DNA of 64,000 bases, taken from assembly GCA_029844215.1 (NCBI GenBank), contig CM056732.1, positions 53,615,007-53,679,006 on the forward strand, read 5' to 3'. Every line of letters begins with the position of its first letter. The stretch's first letter is position 1. The position numbers and the translations under genes were made by a program. Under the pieces are notes generated by a model. The model ran no database searches. It was not told where the DNA came from and was given only the letters and a program-made list of their open reading frames with translations. Below are positions 43,930 through 55,929 of this stretch, in pieces. This stretch comes from Przewalskia tangutica. Its lineage: Eukaryota > Streptophyta > Magnoliopsida > Solanales > Solanaceae.

Positions 43930-44671
43930 TCTCCGATACTCTTCCGAAACATAGCAACATGGAATACCGGACGTACTGTCTCCTAAGTCGGACGACAGTG
44001 CTAACTTATAGGCAACCTGGCCTATTCTACAACGATCTGAAAAGGCCCAAAGTAACTCGGGCTAAGTTTCCCCTGCTTTCCAAATCTCGTCACACCCTTC
44101 CGGGGCGGTACCTTCCGAAGACTCACCGTCGGCACTGAACTCCAAGTGTCGACGCCCGATTACCATGCGACTTCGTTGACTCGGTGCTAAAACCTCCTGG
44201 ATAAGCTTCACCTTACCACATTCTGTGAATCAAGTATGGACCAACTATCCGAACCTTGCCAACATCGAACCAATCGGCCAACCTACACTTCCGCCCATAC
44301 AAGGCTTCATAAGGCGCCATCCGAATACTGAAATGGTAGCTATTATAATACTCACTCAACCAGAGGCAAATAATCCTCACAGCTACCCATGAAATCAAAA
44401 CACCGGCCCGTAACCTATCCTCAAATGTCTGGATAATACGCTATGTTTGCTCGTCGGTCCGAGGGTGAATGCAATACTGAGACTCACGTGAGTTCCTAAC
44501 CCCGCCTGGTAAAACCTCCAGAAAAAGAAATAGCCATAACTGGGCTCCACTGCCTTCCATAAAATAAAAGTAGGAACCCCGTGCAGGCTTGCAACCTTCC
44601 TGATATATAACATCTCGCATAACCGCCAGAGTAAATGCGATCTGGCGAAAGACAAGATGGGCTGACCCCAT
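43930..44671 (-). pseudogene. Integrase C-terminal remnant, element G
   Basis: On the minus strand, IHPRTDEQT is followed in frame by a stop, then RIIQTFEDRLRA, YNSYHFSIRM, PYEALYGRKC, DWFDVGKVRIVGPYLI. The stop (TAG) occupies the catalytic Glu position that reads Ala in D. The same deletion of upstream pol as in D is seen. It is a shared relic rather than a working integrase. The upstream part, with an MGSAHLVFRQ reading, does not look like integrase and may be the deletion junction. Confidence 0.8.
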
Positions 44672-45201
44672 CGGCCCGACTACTGGTCGAACGCATCCAC
44701 AAACTCGTACGATGGTTACCTAAACTTGGGCCTAACACCTCGTGACCCTATCATCTAGCGGGACCACCTCAAACTGACCCCACCACATTCCGGGCTGCGG
44801 GTTGACTCGCGATATGGCGTCAACCCGACCCATTTCGTACTAAACTCTCGTTCCCCGATCCGGAACAATCTTACCAATTCACATCATGAAAGCTACCACT
44901 TCCCTCTCACACTACCCATGGAATTATCCCACAATATATATCACGTGTACCAAGTACTTCGACAAAGACCAACCGTAAAATCATCCACTCAAGACGGCCT
45001 TGCATCTAAGGTCCCAACTGTTATAAATTCTAAGGCTCACCATTTTCTCGTCCCCAGACTTACCCTTTTCAACTACCCATGTTTTCTAATCCACACCTAA
45101 CACAATGCTATCCGTACATAGCACTCCACATATAACTACCACAACGACCTAAACAAGTCTCTTAAGGGCTGAAGATATCTCTGTAACTACTGCCTCACTT
45201 T

Positions 45202-45206
45202 CCCTT
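45202..45206. other. Target site CCCTT at the left edge of element H
   Basis: CCCTT precedes the H terminus. The matching copy right of an X element is at 29100-29104, after C. Empty sites are at 24418-24422 (D) and 55913-55917 (I). Confidence 0.8.
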
Positions 45207-45820
45207 TGTCACGACCCGACTTCGGGCCCGTGACTGGTGCCTTACCCCGGGCACCCTAGTGATACAACATCAGAGGAAATCAGCGGAAATAAAAACTTAA
45301 ACAGGAAACAAGATATAACATAAGAAAACAGGCTAACCAAAACGGTCACCTTCATGTATATATATAACCGAACAGTTACATCCTTTACAAACCACCTTGC
45401 CCACAGATTACTCTGGACCTCTAAGAGTGTAACCATAACTATGGCGGGACAGGCCCGCCATACCACCTGAATGTACAAGTACTTACAATGACAAGGACTA
45501 TACCAAAGATAAGCCTCGAGAAAGCGGAGCTTCCCAAGCTTTGACTGTGATCCTAAGAGCGAGGATCCACAACCGATGTACCTCTACTGCGGCGTGAACC
45601 ACGGCCCGAAGGAGGTCGATCTGGCAAGTACCAAGTATGTGGCGAAAATCGTAAATGAAATCATAACATTCTATATAAAGCAGAGACATGTATGATAACT
45701 GCACTACGATTCCAACATAAAAACGATCATGTCGTATCGAGGACTCGCTCAAGTCATCCCTCCCGCCCGTGGAACCCGCCATTGCTCGCGATCTATATAT
45801 AAATCATTTGATACGTATAA

Positions 45821-46180
45821 CATGTCTCGGCCCATCCCATGGGACTCGAGGTGGAATCGTCATGTCTCGGCCCATCTCATGGGACTCGATGTAAAATCGT
45901 CATGTCTCGGCCCATCTCATGGGACTCGATGTAAAATCGTCATGTCTCGGCCCATCTCATGGGACTCGATGTAAAATCGTCATGTCTCGACCCATCTCAT
46001 GGGACTCGATGTAAAATCGTCATGTCTCGGCCCATCTCATGGGACTCGATGTAAAATCGTCATGTCTCGGCCCATCTCATGGGACTCGATGTAAAATCGT
46101 CATGTCTCGGCCCATCTCATGGGACTCGATGTAAAATCGTCATGTCTCGGCCCATCTCATGGGACTCGAGGTAGAATCGG
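45821..46180 (-). repeat. 40-bp minisatellite, H 3' LTR (nine units)
   Basis: Nine units start every 40 bp from 45821 to 46141, with almost no divergence in the middle units. End units carry GAGGTGGAATCG and GAGGTAGAATCG variants, exactly as in C and in the H 5' LTR. Confidence 0.96.
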
Positions 46181-46801
46181 TCATAACCTTTAAACTCTCT
46201 TTTAAGACAGATTAAGATAATACCATGCTTTCCTTTTAAATCAAACTAAGGCAATATCATGCCCTCCTTTTTAAACCAAAACACTTTCCTTTTTTTGTTA
46301 AAATCAAGTAACAACATTCTTTTCCAAAAGTTCAAGTTGCATATTTTCAAATACTCAAGTCTCTTATTTTCGAAAGATTCCATAATTCATAGTCTTAATC
46401 ACTTAACAACGTAATCTCTTTTAAACCAATTTGAGTAACATATGCCTTATGTGTGAGTAGTTTATTCTTGTTTGTAACAATCTTATTAAAGCAGCCATGA
46501 TCTAGAATATGTAATACAATTTTGTCTTATCTTAGCTTATATGCAGATGGAGGTTTCTACTGGTTTTAATAATAATTAATTAGCCAATACATTTTCCTTT
46601 ATTAACGCTGCAGTGGTTTGTTCGCTACTTATTCTCATTTCCGAAATCAACATAACATTATCCTTTTTAAGATCAAGTACCCATTACTCATGAATGCGGT
46701 TGCACAACTTATTAATAATTCAAGTCCTTAACATTTCATAAAACGTCATTTATAAGTTAAGTCTCTTAACTTCTAAAATCAACAAATCATTCTTTTACCT
46801 A

Positions 46802-46851
46802 CATAAAGTCGTTATAACTAATTTTCCATAAAGCTATTATAACACTTTATG
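46802..46851 (-). other. Conserved leader hairpin, H 3' LTR
   Basis: Arms as in C. This is the only copy with a changed loop (GGGAAGTT reads GGAAAATT). Confidence 0.6.
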
Positions 46852-47790
46852 TTTTAAACCGACCAAATTCGTTTAGCACACGTACGTCTACCGTACTACA
46901 TAGTTCACAAAAATCATGCTAGAAAGGATAGGAAGAGGTTCACATACCTCGCGACGATTATCGACAATTAGCAAAACACTCCAAGTATCATAACCCTGCT
47001 AGCCTTTTCCACCCTTCAAGTAGAATACGCTACTCGTAGAACTTCAACCTATAAAGGTCACAAAACGTCTATCAACCTCTAGATCTCTTCGTAGAACAAT
47101 TCTAAGTACAAGGCTCCTTATTCTACGGAAAAATTCGGCAGCACCTCCCTCCCCCCCCCCCCGTAACCACATAAATCTCCTCCTCTATCAAGGCCCGCTA
47201 CCAAGCCAACAACTCCTAGGGGGGTTACACGTCTAACCGGACGTGTACAATACTGCCTCACAATAATACTACAAGTCTACTGTAAATACAATCCAATGTA
47301 AATACAATTCAATTCTTTATAATCATCCTTCCATAAATCATATACTCAATTATATATTACTACCACATGTAATCTCAAATTACAATAGGGGGATAAAGAT
47401 CATTACCTCGATAAGCCCAAAATTATCCAAGATTATAAGTCGATCCTGAGCAACGTGTAGCTCCAATTCCTTACGCTCCAACCCGCTCCAAACAACCCTT
47501 ATAAGTTTCTAAACAACTTCTCTTAACACTTCATCTAAGCTATGAAGATTGTTCTAGGGTTTCACTTACGACTATTGGAATAAAGTAGTATTTCCGGGCT
47601 CCTAGTATTGAAATAACTTTGGAAAACAACTAGGGATACTAGGCTAAGGTATTTGGGATTATACAACAACACTTAAAGTATTTCTCTTCACAAAGCGGGG
47701 GGAGGGGACGAGAACACCACAAAGGGGAGGGGATATTTTCGCCTTGGAAGACTTAAGTGTGGGATGATATGAAGTCTTGAACTAAGGGGG

Positions 47791-47798
47791 TATTTATA
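47791..47798 (-). promoter_or_regulatory. TATA box, H 3' LTR
   Basis: TATAAATA on the minus strand. Confidence 0.6.
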
Positions 47799-48308
47799 GA
47801 GGAATCAAGGGTCAAGATCTTAGCAAGTGTGTGGTCAAGATTGGGCCATGTGTGTGTGGGTCCCACCACACCACATGGCCAACGAAGATGCAAGTGGCTT
47901 GCCACTTGTAAGGCCATTCGGCGAGGACAGTGTCTAGCCACATCCCGCCCTTTCGCCAAGGTGGCCACATGGGGGTGACACGTGTCGCCCCTACTAAATC
48001 AAAATATTTCATCTTCCAAAATATCCAAAATGCCAAAATCTCTAAAACAAAGTGGGCCTTAAAAACAGTAAATTTCTCCGTGGGCCCAGCGTGACCATTT
48101 CCAAAATAAAATTCCATAATTCTTATATAATCCAAGAAGTCCAAATACCAAATCTGGGAATCCAATTCCCATTAACGAACCTTTTTCCTTCACAAAAACC
48201 GGAAACTTTTCCGTCGAAAAAATCACATCTTTCTTCCTTTCCAATATTACTGTCGTACTCTCGTATGTACGTCCTCACCTACATACCCTGGAAATACGGG
48301 GTGTAACA

Positions 48309-49299
48309 TTCTTCCCCCCTTAGAAACATTCGTCCCGAATGTTCCTTCTAAGTCTCCAAACATACATGCGCCGGTATAGTCTTCACTACTATACTTACGA
48401 AACCAATTTATGCCACACATGGCCATAATATAACATACGCGCAAAACTCAAATCCAAGCCAACGAGGAATAACCTCTAACATCACAAAAAAAAAACTCCC
48501 ACCCAAGGTCTAAAGGATACTCCCTTCACATCTTCACTTCACAAAAGAAATGGTCACTTCCGATCTCTTAACACATGTTCACTTCTTTCCTTACTTGTCG
48601 TACCCTTCTCGCACACCCGAACTCTTTCTAGTACACGTACCATACTAAAGTCATCGCTTCAGTTTTCAAAACCTTTGGAGTCACTACCTCCAAACTTGGT
48701 CATCTTACTAGCCTCAAATTCTTTCAAGGCCATTCCCGACCTTCACGATTCGATTCTAGTCGAACACATCCGCGAACTCGTCCGATGGTTACCTAAACCT
48801 GGGCCTAGCACCCTTGTGACCCTACCACCTGGCGGGACCACCTCAAACTGACCCCACCTCATTCCGGGCTTCGGGTTGACCCGTTATCTGGCCTCAACCC
48901 GAGCCGCTATCGCGCCAAACTCTCTCGTCCCCCGATCCGGAACAATCTTACTAATTCACGTTATGAAAGCTACCACTTCTATCTCACACTACCCATGGAA
49001 TTATCCCACAATATATTTCACGCATACAAAGTACTTCGACAAAGACCAACCGTAAAATCATCCACTCAAGACGGCTTTGCATCCAAGGTCCTAACTGTTA
49101 TAATTTCTAAGGCTCACAATTGTCTCGCCCCCAGACTTACCCTTTTCAACTACCCATGTTTTCTAATTCACACATAACACAATGCTATCCGTACATAGCA
49201 CTCCACATGTATCTACCATGACAACATAAACAGGTCTCTTAAGGGCTGAAGATATCTCTGTAACTACTGCCTCACTTTCCCTTTGTCGCTCTAATCATA
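48309..49299 (-). other. 3' non-coding domain of element H with PPT
   Basis: PPT at 48309-48321, hairpin at 48325-48343, then about 950 bp without a recognisable gene, shared with A, B, D, G and I. No integrase remnant is present, unlike family Y. Confidence 0.7.
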
Positions 49300-49829
49300 A
49301 TCACACGCCTGCGCGCTAGCTATATAAGGCGATGAACCGACCACCGATCCGAAGGTGAGTCTCAAATTCGTGCTACCTGCAGTCGGACAAACTCTCACCA
49401 AATGGCCTGGCGTCAAAGCATAATAACCTCCCAAACTAGCACGACCCACGAGGATCATCCTCATCTCTATCCATGTAGAACTCGTGACGCAACTCAAGAA
49501 ATCCCAAGTCTCGGACTATTGGATCTAGGGTGAATCAGTGCTGCCGGAACCACCGCTCCGTCCGTTCGTTCGGCTACCGGCTAGCTATTAACTGGGCCAT
49601 CTCCTTGAACTCATATCCTCGGCTCGCCGTGGGCGGAGGCTCGGTATCGTGGCCTCGAGGAGCTTCGCGCTCTAAACTCTCTTTGGGGCTAGCGGCGTCA
49701 TAAAACTCGTCGTCTGAAGTACTATCTCAGGTAAATACTGGGCCTGTGCCCACGTAACCCTCTGTGCTCTACTCGCAACTTCCTCTGCTGCCTTGCCGCC
49801 ACGGGCCACTGGTTGCCTGGCGGAGGCAT
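49300..49829 (-). pseudogene. gag of element H, shortened
   Basis: The start codon is at 49829-49827 on the minus strand. The first third of gag is legible near 49500-49800. The sequence then jumps to the region just past the zinc knuckle (near 49400), so most of the gag core and the knuckle are missing. Element C has the same architecture. About 530 bp remain, against about 1.4 kb in I. A working capsid protein is unlikely. Confidence 0.7.
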
Positions 49830-49938
49830 AAGCGGTACATGAGAATACGTCGGAGGATTCCAACTTATCACACAGCTCTAAGGCACGATCTTAGAGTGAG
49901 AAGAATGGAAACCAATCCTAAATATCCTATAGCCTCCT

Positions 49939-49972
49939 GATTATAGGTGTGGTGCACAACATGCCGATAATC
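49939..49972 (-). other. Dimer-type leader hairpin, element H
   Basis: GATTAT/ATAATC outer arms and TTGTGCAC apical sequence; the inner 3' arm reads CACACC. Confidence 0.65.
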
Positions 49973-50018
49973 AAGACTCTACTAGATACGGTCTGTAGAC
50001 ACTTTCCGAGGATTAACT

Positions 50019-50030
50019 GCTCTGATACCA
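50019..50030 (-). other. PBS of element H, canonical
   Basis: TGGTATCAGAGC on the minus strand is the undamaged 12-base match to initiator tRNA-Met, the only intact one in the window. Confidence 0.92.
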
Positions 50031-50641
50031 CTTTTGTCACGACCCGACTTTGGGCCCGTGACTGGTGCCTTACCCCGGGCATCCTAGTGATACAACATCA
50101 GAGAAAATCAGCGGAAATAAAAACTTAAGCAGAAACAAGATATAACATAAGAAAACAGGCTAACCAAAACGGTCACATTCATGTATATATATAACCGAAT
50201 AGTTACATCCTTTACAAACCCTGCCCACAACAGTACTACAGACCTCTAAGAGTGTAACCATGACTATGACGGGACAGGGCCCCTCCATACCCCTGAATGT
50301 ACAAGTACTTACAATGACAAGGGACTATACGAGATAAGCCTCGGAGAAGCGGGCTTCCCAAGCTTTGACTGTGATCCTAGAGCGAGGATCCACAACCGAT
50401 GTACCTCTACTGCGGCGTGAACGCGGCCAAGGAGGCGAACAACAGTACCAAGTATGTGGCGAAAATCGTAAATGAAATCATAACGATCTATATAAAGCAG
50501 GAGACATGTATGATAACCGGACTACGATTCCACAACATAAGCGATCGTGTCATATCGGGGACTCACGCCTCAAGTCATCTCTCTGCCCGTGGAACCGCCT
50601 TCCTCCGATAGTCTATATATATAAATCGTATGATCGTATAA

Positions 50642-50999
50642 CATGTCTCGGCCCATCCTGGGACTCGAGGTGGAATCGTCATGTCTCGGCCCATCTCATG
50701 GGACTCGATGTAAAATCGTCATGTCTCGGCCCATCTCATGGGACTCGATGTAAAATCGTCATGTCTCGGCCCATCTCATGGGAGTCGATGTAAAATCGTC
50801 ATGTCTCGGCCCATCTCATGGGAGTCGATGTAAAATCGTCATGTCTCGGCCCATCTCATGGGACTCGATGTAAAATCGTCATGTCTCGGCCCATCTCATG
50901 GGACTCAATGTAAAATCGTCAAGTCTCGGCCCATCTCATGGGACTCGATGTAAAATCGTCATGTCTCGGCCCATCTCATGGGACTCGAGGTAGAATCGT
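50642..50999 (-). repeat. 40-bp minisatellite, H 5' LTR (nine units)
   Basis: Units start at 50642, 50680 and then every 40 bp to 50960; the first lacks two bases. Two units read GGGAGTCGATG. Confidence 0.95.
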
Positions 51000-51641
51000 C
51001 ATAACCTTTAAACTCTCTTTTAAGACAGATTAAGATAATACTATGCTTTCCTTTTAAATCAAACTAAGGCAATATCATGCCCTCCTTTTTAAACCAAAAC
51101 ACTTTCCTTTTTTTGTTAAAATCAAGTAACAACATTCTTTTCCAAAAGTTCAAGTTGCATATTTTCAAATACTCAAGTCTCTTATTTTCGAAAGATTCCA
51201 TAGTTCATAGTCTTAATCACTTAACAACGTAATCTCTTTTAAACCAATTTGAGTAACATATGCCTTCTGTGTGAGTAGTTTATTCTTGTTTATAACAATC
51301 TTATTAAAGCAGTCATGATCTAGAAAATGTAATACAATTTTGTCTTATCTTAGCTTCTATGCAGATGGAGGTTTCTACTGGTTTTAATAATAATTAATTA
51401 GCCAATACATTTTCCTTTATTAACGTTGCAGTGGTTTGTTCAATACTTATTCTCATTTCCGAAATCAACATAACATTATCCTTTTTAAGATCAAGTACCC
51501 ATTACTCATGAATGTGGTTGCACAACTTATTAATAATTCAAGTCCTTAACATTTCATAAAACGTCATTTATAAGTTAAGTCTCTTATCTTTTAAGATCAA
51601 GTCTCTTAACTTCTAAAATCAACAAACCATTCTTTTACCTA

Positions 51642-51691
51642 CATAAAGTCGTTATAACTAACTTCCCATAAAGCTATTATAACACTTTATG
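51642..51691 (-). other. Conserved leader hairpin, H 5' LTR
   Basis: CATAAAG/CTTTATG and GTTATAA/TTATAAC arms with the standard loop. Confidence 0.68.
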
Positions 51692-52772
51692 TTTTAAACG
51701 ACCAAATTCGTTTAGCACGTCGTCTCCGTACTACATAGTTCACAAAAATCATGCTAGAAAGGATAGGAAGAGGTTCACATACCTCGCGACGATTATCGAC
51801 AATTAGCAAAGCGCTCCAGTATCATAACCCTTAGCCTTTTCCACCCTTCAAGTAGAATACGCTACTCGTAGAACTTCAACCTATAAAGGTCACAAAACAT
51901 CTATCAACCTCTAGATCTCTTCGTAGAACAATTCTAAGTACAAGGCTCCTTATTCTACGGAAAAATTCGGCAGCACCTCCCCCCCCGTAACCACATAAAT
52001 CTCCTCATATCAAGGCCGCTACGAGCCAACAACTCCTAGGGGTTACCGTCTAACGGACGTGGACAACATCGCCACAATAATACTACAAGTCTCAGTAAAT
52101 ACGGTCGATGTAAATACAGTTCAATTCTTTATAATCATCCTTCCATAAATCATATACTCAATTATATATTACTACAACATGTAATCTCCAATTACAATAG
52201 GGGGATAAAGATCATTACCTCGATAAGCCCAAAATTATCCAAGATTATAAGTCGATCCTGAGCAACGTGTAGCTCCAATTCCTTACGCTCCACCCCGCTC
52301 CAAACAACCCTTAGAAGTTTCTAAACAACTTCTCTTAACACTTCATCTAAGCTATGAAGATTTTTCTAGGGTTTCACTTACGACTATTGGAATAAAGTAG
52401 TATTTCCGGGCTCCTTTTTTTTCATACCTTCTTTTTAAACCAATCTTAAGACAAAAACATGCCTTCCTTTTTAAACCATTTTAAGACAAAACCATGCCTT
52501 CCTTTAAAACAAAGACACTTTTTCCTTTTTAAAGTCAAGTAGCAATATACTTTTTAAACCAAGTGTCTTACTCTTTTAAAAACAAGTAACCTATACCTTT
52601 AAATCAAGTTACTTCTCCTTTCCCAAAATCAAGTTGTTTATAAGTCAAGTCTCTTTACTTCCAAAAATCAGTCTCTTAATCTTTAAATCATATCTTTTAA
52701 GGAAACCAACCTCCAACTTTTAAAATGTCAAGTTATTATTTTAAATCCAATGATAAACCATTCTTTTGTTTT

Positions 52773-52822
52773 CATAAAGTCGTTATAAATAACTTCCCAT
52801 AAAGCTATTATAACACTTTATG
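52773..52822 (-). other. Conserved leader hairpin, I 3' LTR
   Basis: Same architecture as in D. Confidence 0.7.
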
Positions 52823-54051
52823 TTTTAAACCAACCAAGGACAACTATTCTCATTTTCGAAATCAAGATAACTTTATTCTTTAAAAGACCCCACACCCATT
52901 ACTCATGAATGAGGTTTTACAACTTTTTAACATAATTCAAGTCCTTAATATTTCATAACAAGTCACTTAACTTTGGAATCAAGTCAAGGACACAAAAGGA
53001 AAATCAAATTCCTTTAAACACGTGCGTCTACCGCACTATATATATATTCACAATAATCATGCTAGAAAGGATAGGAAGAGGTTCACATACCTCGCGACGA
53101 TTATCGACAATTAGCAAAATGCTCCAACGTACTATAACCACGCTAGCCTTTTCCACCCTTCAAGTAGAATACGCTACTCGTAGTACTTGACTATAATGGC
53201 CATAAAGCGTTTATTAACTTCTAGATCCCTTCGTAGAATATTTCTAAGTACCAGTTCCATATTCTACGGAAAATTCGACGGACCTCCCTCCCGTAACCAC
53301 GTAAATAACCTCACTAACAAGGCCCACTGCAAACCAACAACTCAGAGGAATTACACGTCTAACCGGACGTGTACAATTCTGCCCTACAATAATACTATAA
53401 GTCTACTGTAAATACAGTCCAATGTAAATACAGTTCAATTCTTTTTAATCATCCTTCCATAAATCATATACTCAATTATATATTACTACAACGTGTAATC
53501 TCCAATTACAATAGGGGATAAAGATCATTACCTCGATAAGCCCAAAATTATCCAAGATTTATAAGTCGATCCTGAGCAACGTTTATCTCCAATTACTTAC
53601 GCTCAGGCCGCTCGAGCAACCCATAAGTTTCTAAACAACCTCTTAACACTTCAACTCCAAAAAGTGAAGAACACTTAGGCTTTAAAAATGGCCACTTTCG
53701 GCCAAGGCAAGGTTTCAAGGCTAGGGGTGTGAAATATTTTCCAACTATTGGTACACAATCTTCCTAACACCCTAAGGAAGAACACTTAAAAGTTTAAGAA
53801 TTTTTGGACAACATTTTGGTCAAGATCTTAGCCAAAAACGAGAGCACTCACTAAAGGGGAGGGAGTATTTTTCAAGCTTGGAAATCTCTAAGTGTGGATG
53901 AATAAGTCTTGCACTCAAGGGGGGTATTGATAGAGAAATCAAGGGCTAGGATTAAAGCAAGTGTAAGGTGAATATTGGGTCCAAGTGTGAGTGGATTCTT
54001 CCAACCAAATGTCCACCACAACTTTGAGACATGTGGCCACCACATTAAAGA

Positions 54052-54073
54052 GACATGTGGCTAGCCACATGTC
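54052..54073. promoter_or_regulatory. Long perfect palindrome in U3, I 3' LTR
   Basis: ACATGTGGCTAGCCACATGT with one more matching pair on each side. The I 5' LTR copy (60318-60339) has one G-to-A mismatch. Confidence 0.6.
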
Positions 54074-54919
54074 CCTAAAAACGTCCAAGACCAAGGGGGG
54101 GTACCATGTGTCGCCCTCCTACTCGTCCAAAATATTTCATCTCCCGAAAATATCTGTAATGCCAAAAATCCAAAAATAAAGTGGGCCCCACAAACCGTAA
54201 ATTTTCCCCGTGGGCCCCACGTGACCAATTCTGGAAATAATATTCCATAATTCTCAAATATTCCAAAAAGTCCGAATACCAAATCTGGGAATCCAATTCC
54301 CATTAACGAACCTTTTTCCTTCAAAAATCCGAAAGCGTTAGTCGAAAAATCACATCTTTCTTCCTTTCCAATTTTAATGTCGTATTCTCGCATGCGTCGC
54401 CTTGTATACATACTGCGGAACTACGGGTGTAACATTCTTCCCCCTTAGAAACATTCGTCGAATGTTCCTTCTAAGTCTCTAAACACACATGCGCCGGTAT
54501 AGTCTTCACTACTATACTTACAAAACCAATTATGCCACACCTGGCCATAATACCACACACGTGCAAAAACTCACATCCAAGCCAACGAAGAATCATCTCT
54601 AAAGCGTATAACAATACTATTAGCTCCACCCATGGTCCGAAGGATACTTTCTTCACACCTTTACTTTATAAAAAGGACACTTCCATCTTCTTAACACATC
54701 TACGCCTCTTTTCTTACTCGTCGTACCCTCCTCGTACACTCGAACTCTTCCTACTATACGTACCACATTTCTGTCATTGCTTTAGTTTTCAAAAATCTTG
54801 GGGTTACCATCTCCAACTTGGTCATCATTAACTGGGAACACTCTGGATGGATCTCCGATACTCTTAGAATCATAGCAACATGGAAGGCCGGACGTATTTC
54901 TCTAAGTCGAACGACAGTG

Positions 54920-55417
54920 CTAACTTATAGGCAACCTGGCCTTATTCTACAAACGATCTGGAAAGGCCCAAGTACCTCGGCTAAGTTTCCCCTGCTTTCC
55001 AAATCTCGTCACACCCTTCCGGGGTGGTACCTTCCGCCCATACAAGGCTTCATAAGGCGACATCCGAATACTGAAATGGTAGCTATTATAATACTCACTC
55101 AACAAGAGGCAAATAATCCTTCTGGTACCCCACGAAATCAAAACAGGCCCATGACCTATCCTCAAATGTGCGGATAAAAGCGCTGTTTGTCGTCGGCCAG
55201 GGTGAATGCACATCAGACTCACTGAGTTCCTAACCACTTTGGTAAAACCTCCGAAACAAAAGAAATAGTCGGCGGGCTCCATCGTCATAAAAAGTAGGAA
55301 TCGTGCGACCTTACAACCTCCACGATACATAACATCTCGCGTAACCCTCGCCGAGTGGCGGTCTGGCGAAAGACAAGATGGGCTGACCTCGTCGGCGGAC
55401 TCATCGGTCGAACGCAT
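54920..55417 (-). pseudogene. Integrase remnant of element I with internal deletion
   Basis: On the minus strand, YNSYHFSIRM and PYEALYGRK are joined directly to a VPPRKGV-KQGKLS stretch, skipping about 60-70 codons present in D. The joint lies in CTTCCG near 55030, where both D flanks carry CTTC. Otherwise it is the same relic as D and G. The codon at the catalytic Glu is again not readable as Glu. Confidence 0.75.
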
Positions 55418-55929
55418 CCACGAACTCGTCGATGGTTACCTAAACTTGGTCCTAACACCTCGTGACCCTATCATCTAAGCGGGACCACCTCAAACTGACC
55501 CCACCACATTCCGGGCTGCGGGTTGACTCGCGATATGGCCTCAACCCGACCAACTTCGTACTAAACTCTCGTTCCCCGATCCGGAACAACGTTACCAGTT
55601 CACGTCATGAAAGCTACCACTTCCATCTCACACTACCCATGGAATTATCCCACAATATATCACGCATACCAAGTACTTGACAAAGACCAACCGTAAAATC
55701 ATCCACTCGGTGGCGGCCTTGCATCGAAGGTCCCAATTATAAATTCTAAGGCTCCCATTTTCGTCCCCGGACTTACCCTTTTCAACTACCCAGGTTTTCT
55801 AATTACAACTTACACAATGCTAACCGAACATAGCACTCCACATGTATCTACCATAACGACCTAAACAAGTCTCTTAAGGCTGAAGATATCTCTGTAACTA
55901 CTGCCTCACTTTCCCTTTGTCGCTCTAAT
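55418..55929 (-). other. 3' non-coding domain of element I
   Basis: No gene recognised. It is shared with D, G and H and holds the unoccupied CCCTT site at 55913-55917. Confidence 0.65.

Larger units (their letters stand above)
43515..45206 (-). mobile_element. Interior of element G, left half
   Basis: PPT at 43515-43527, pre-PPT hairpin 43531-43549, 3' domain, integrase remnant (43930-44671) and the rest of the 3' domain up to CCCTT at 45202-45206, where X element H is inserted. The gag half of G is not found right of H. It is probably lost in the deletion near 52415. Confidence 0.85.
45207..48308 (-). repeat. 3' LTR of element H
   Basis: It contains the nine-unit 40-bp minisatellite, hairpin (46802-46851, with loop changed to TATGGAAAATT), a C12 run (47151-47162), TATA (47791-47798) and GACACGTGTC (47977-47986). 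PPT follows. Confidence 0.93.
45207..52413 (-). mobile_element. Element H, family X, 5' end truncated
   Basis: 3' LTR 45207-48308 (3102 bp), interior 48309-50034 and 5' LTR 50035 to about 52413. The 5' LTR should run about 700 bp further but breaks after GGGCTCC into a run of T. The interior is 1726 bp with a shortened gag and no pol. H is the duplicate of C (see findings). Confidence 0.88.
50035..52413 (-). repeat. 5' LTR of element H, truncated
   Basis: It contains the minisatellite (50642-50999) and hairpin (51642-51691). It breaks at about 52413 before reaching its U3, TATA box and terminus, so its promoter is gone. Confidence 0.9.
52420..54434 (-). repeat. 3' LTR of element I, truncated
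   Basis: It starts within the LTR (homologous to 20710 of D) after the T-rich junction, so about 1.05 kb is missing. It has hairpin (52773-52822), U3 palindrome (54052-54073) and a mutated TATA box (TATCAATA, 53925-53932). PPT follows. Confidence 0.9.

Noticed and set aside
52420..54434. Poly-T at the H/I junction as the tail of a LINE or SINE insertion
   Set aside because: No non-LTR sequence or target-site duplication is present, and both sides are interrupted LTRs missing large parts. A deletion or misassembly fits better.
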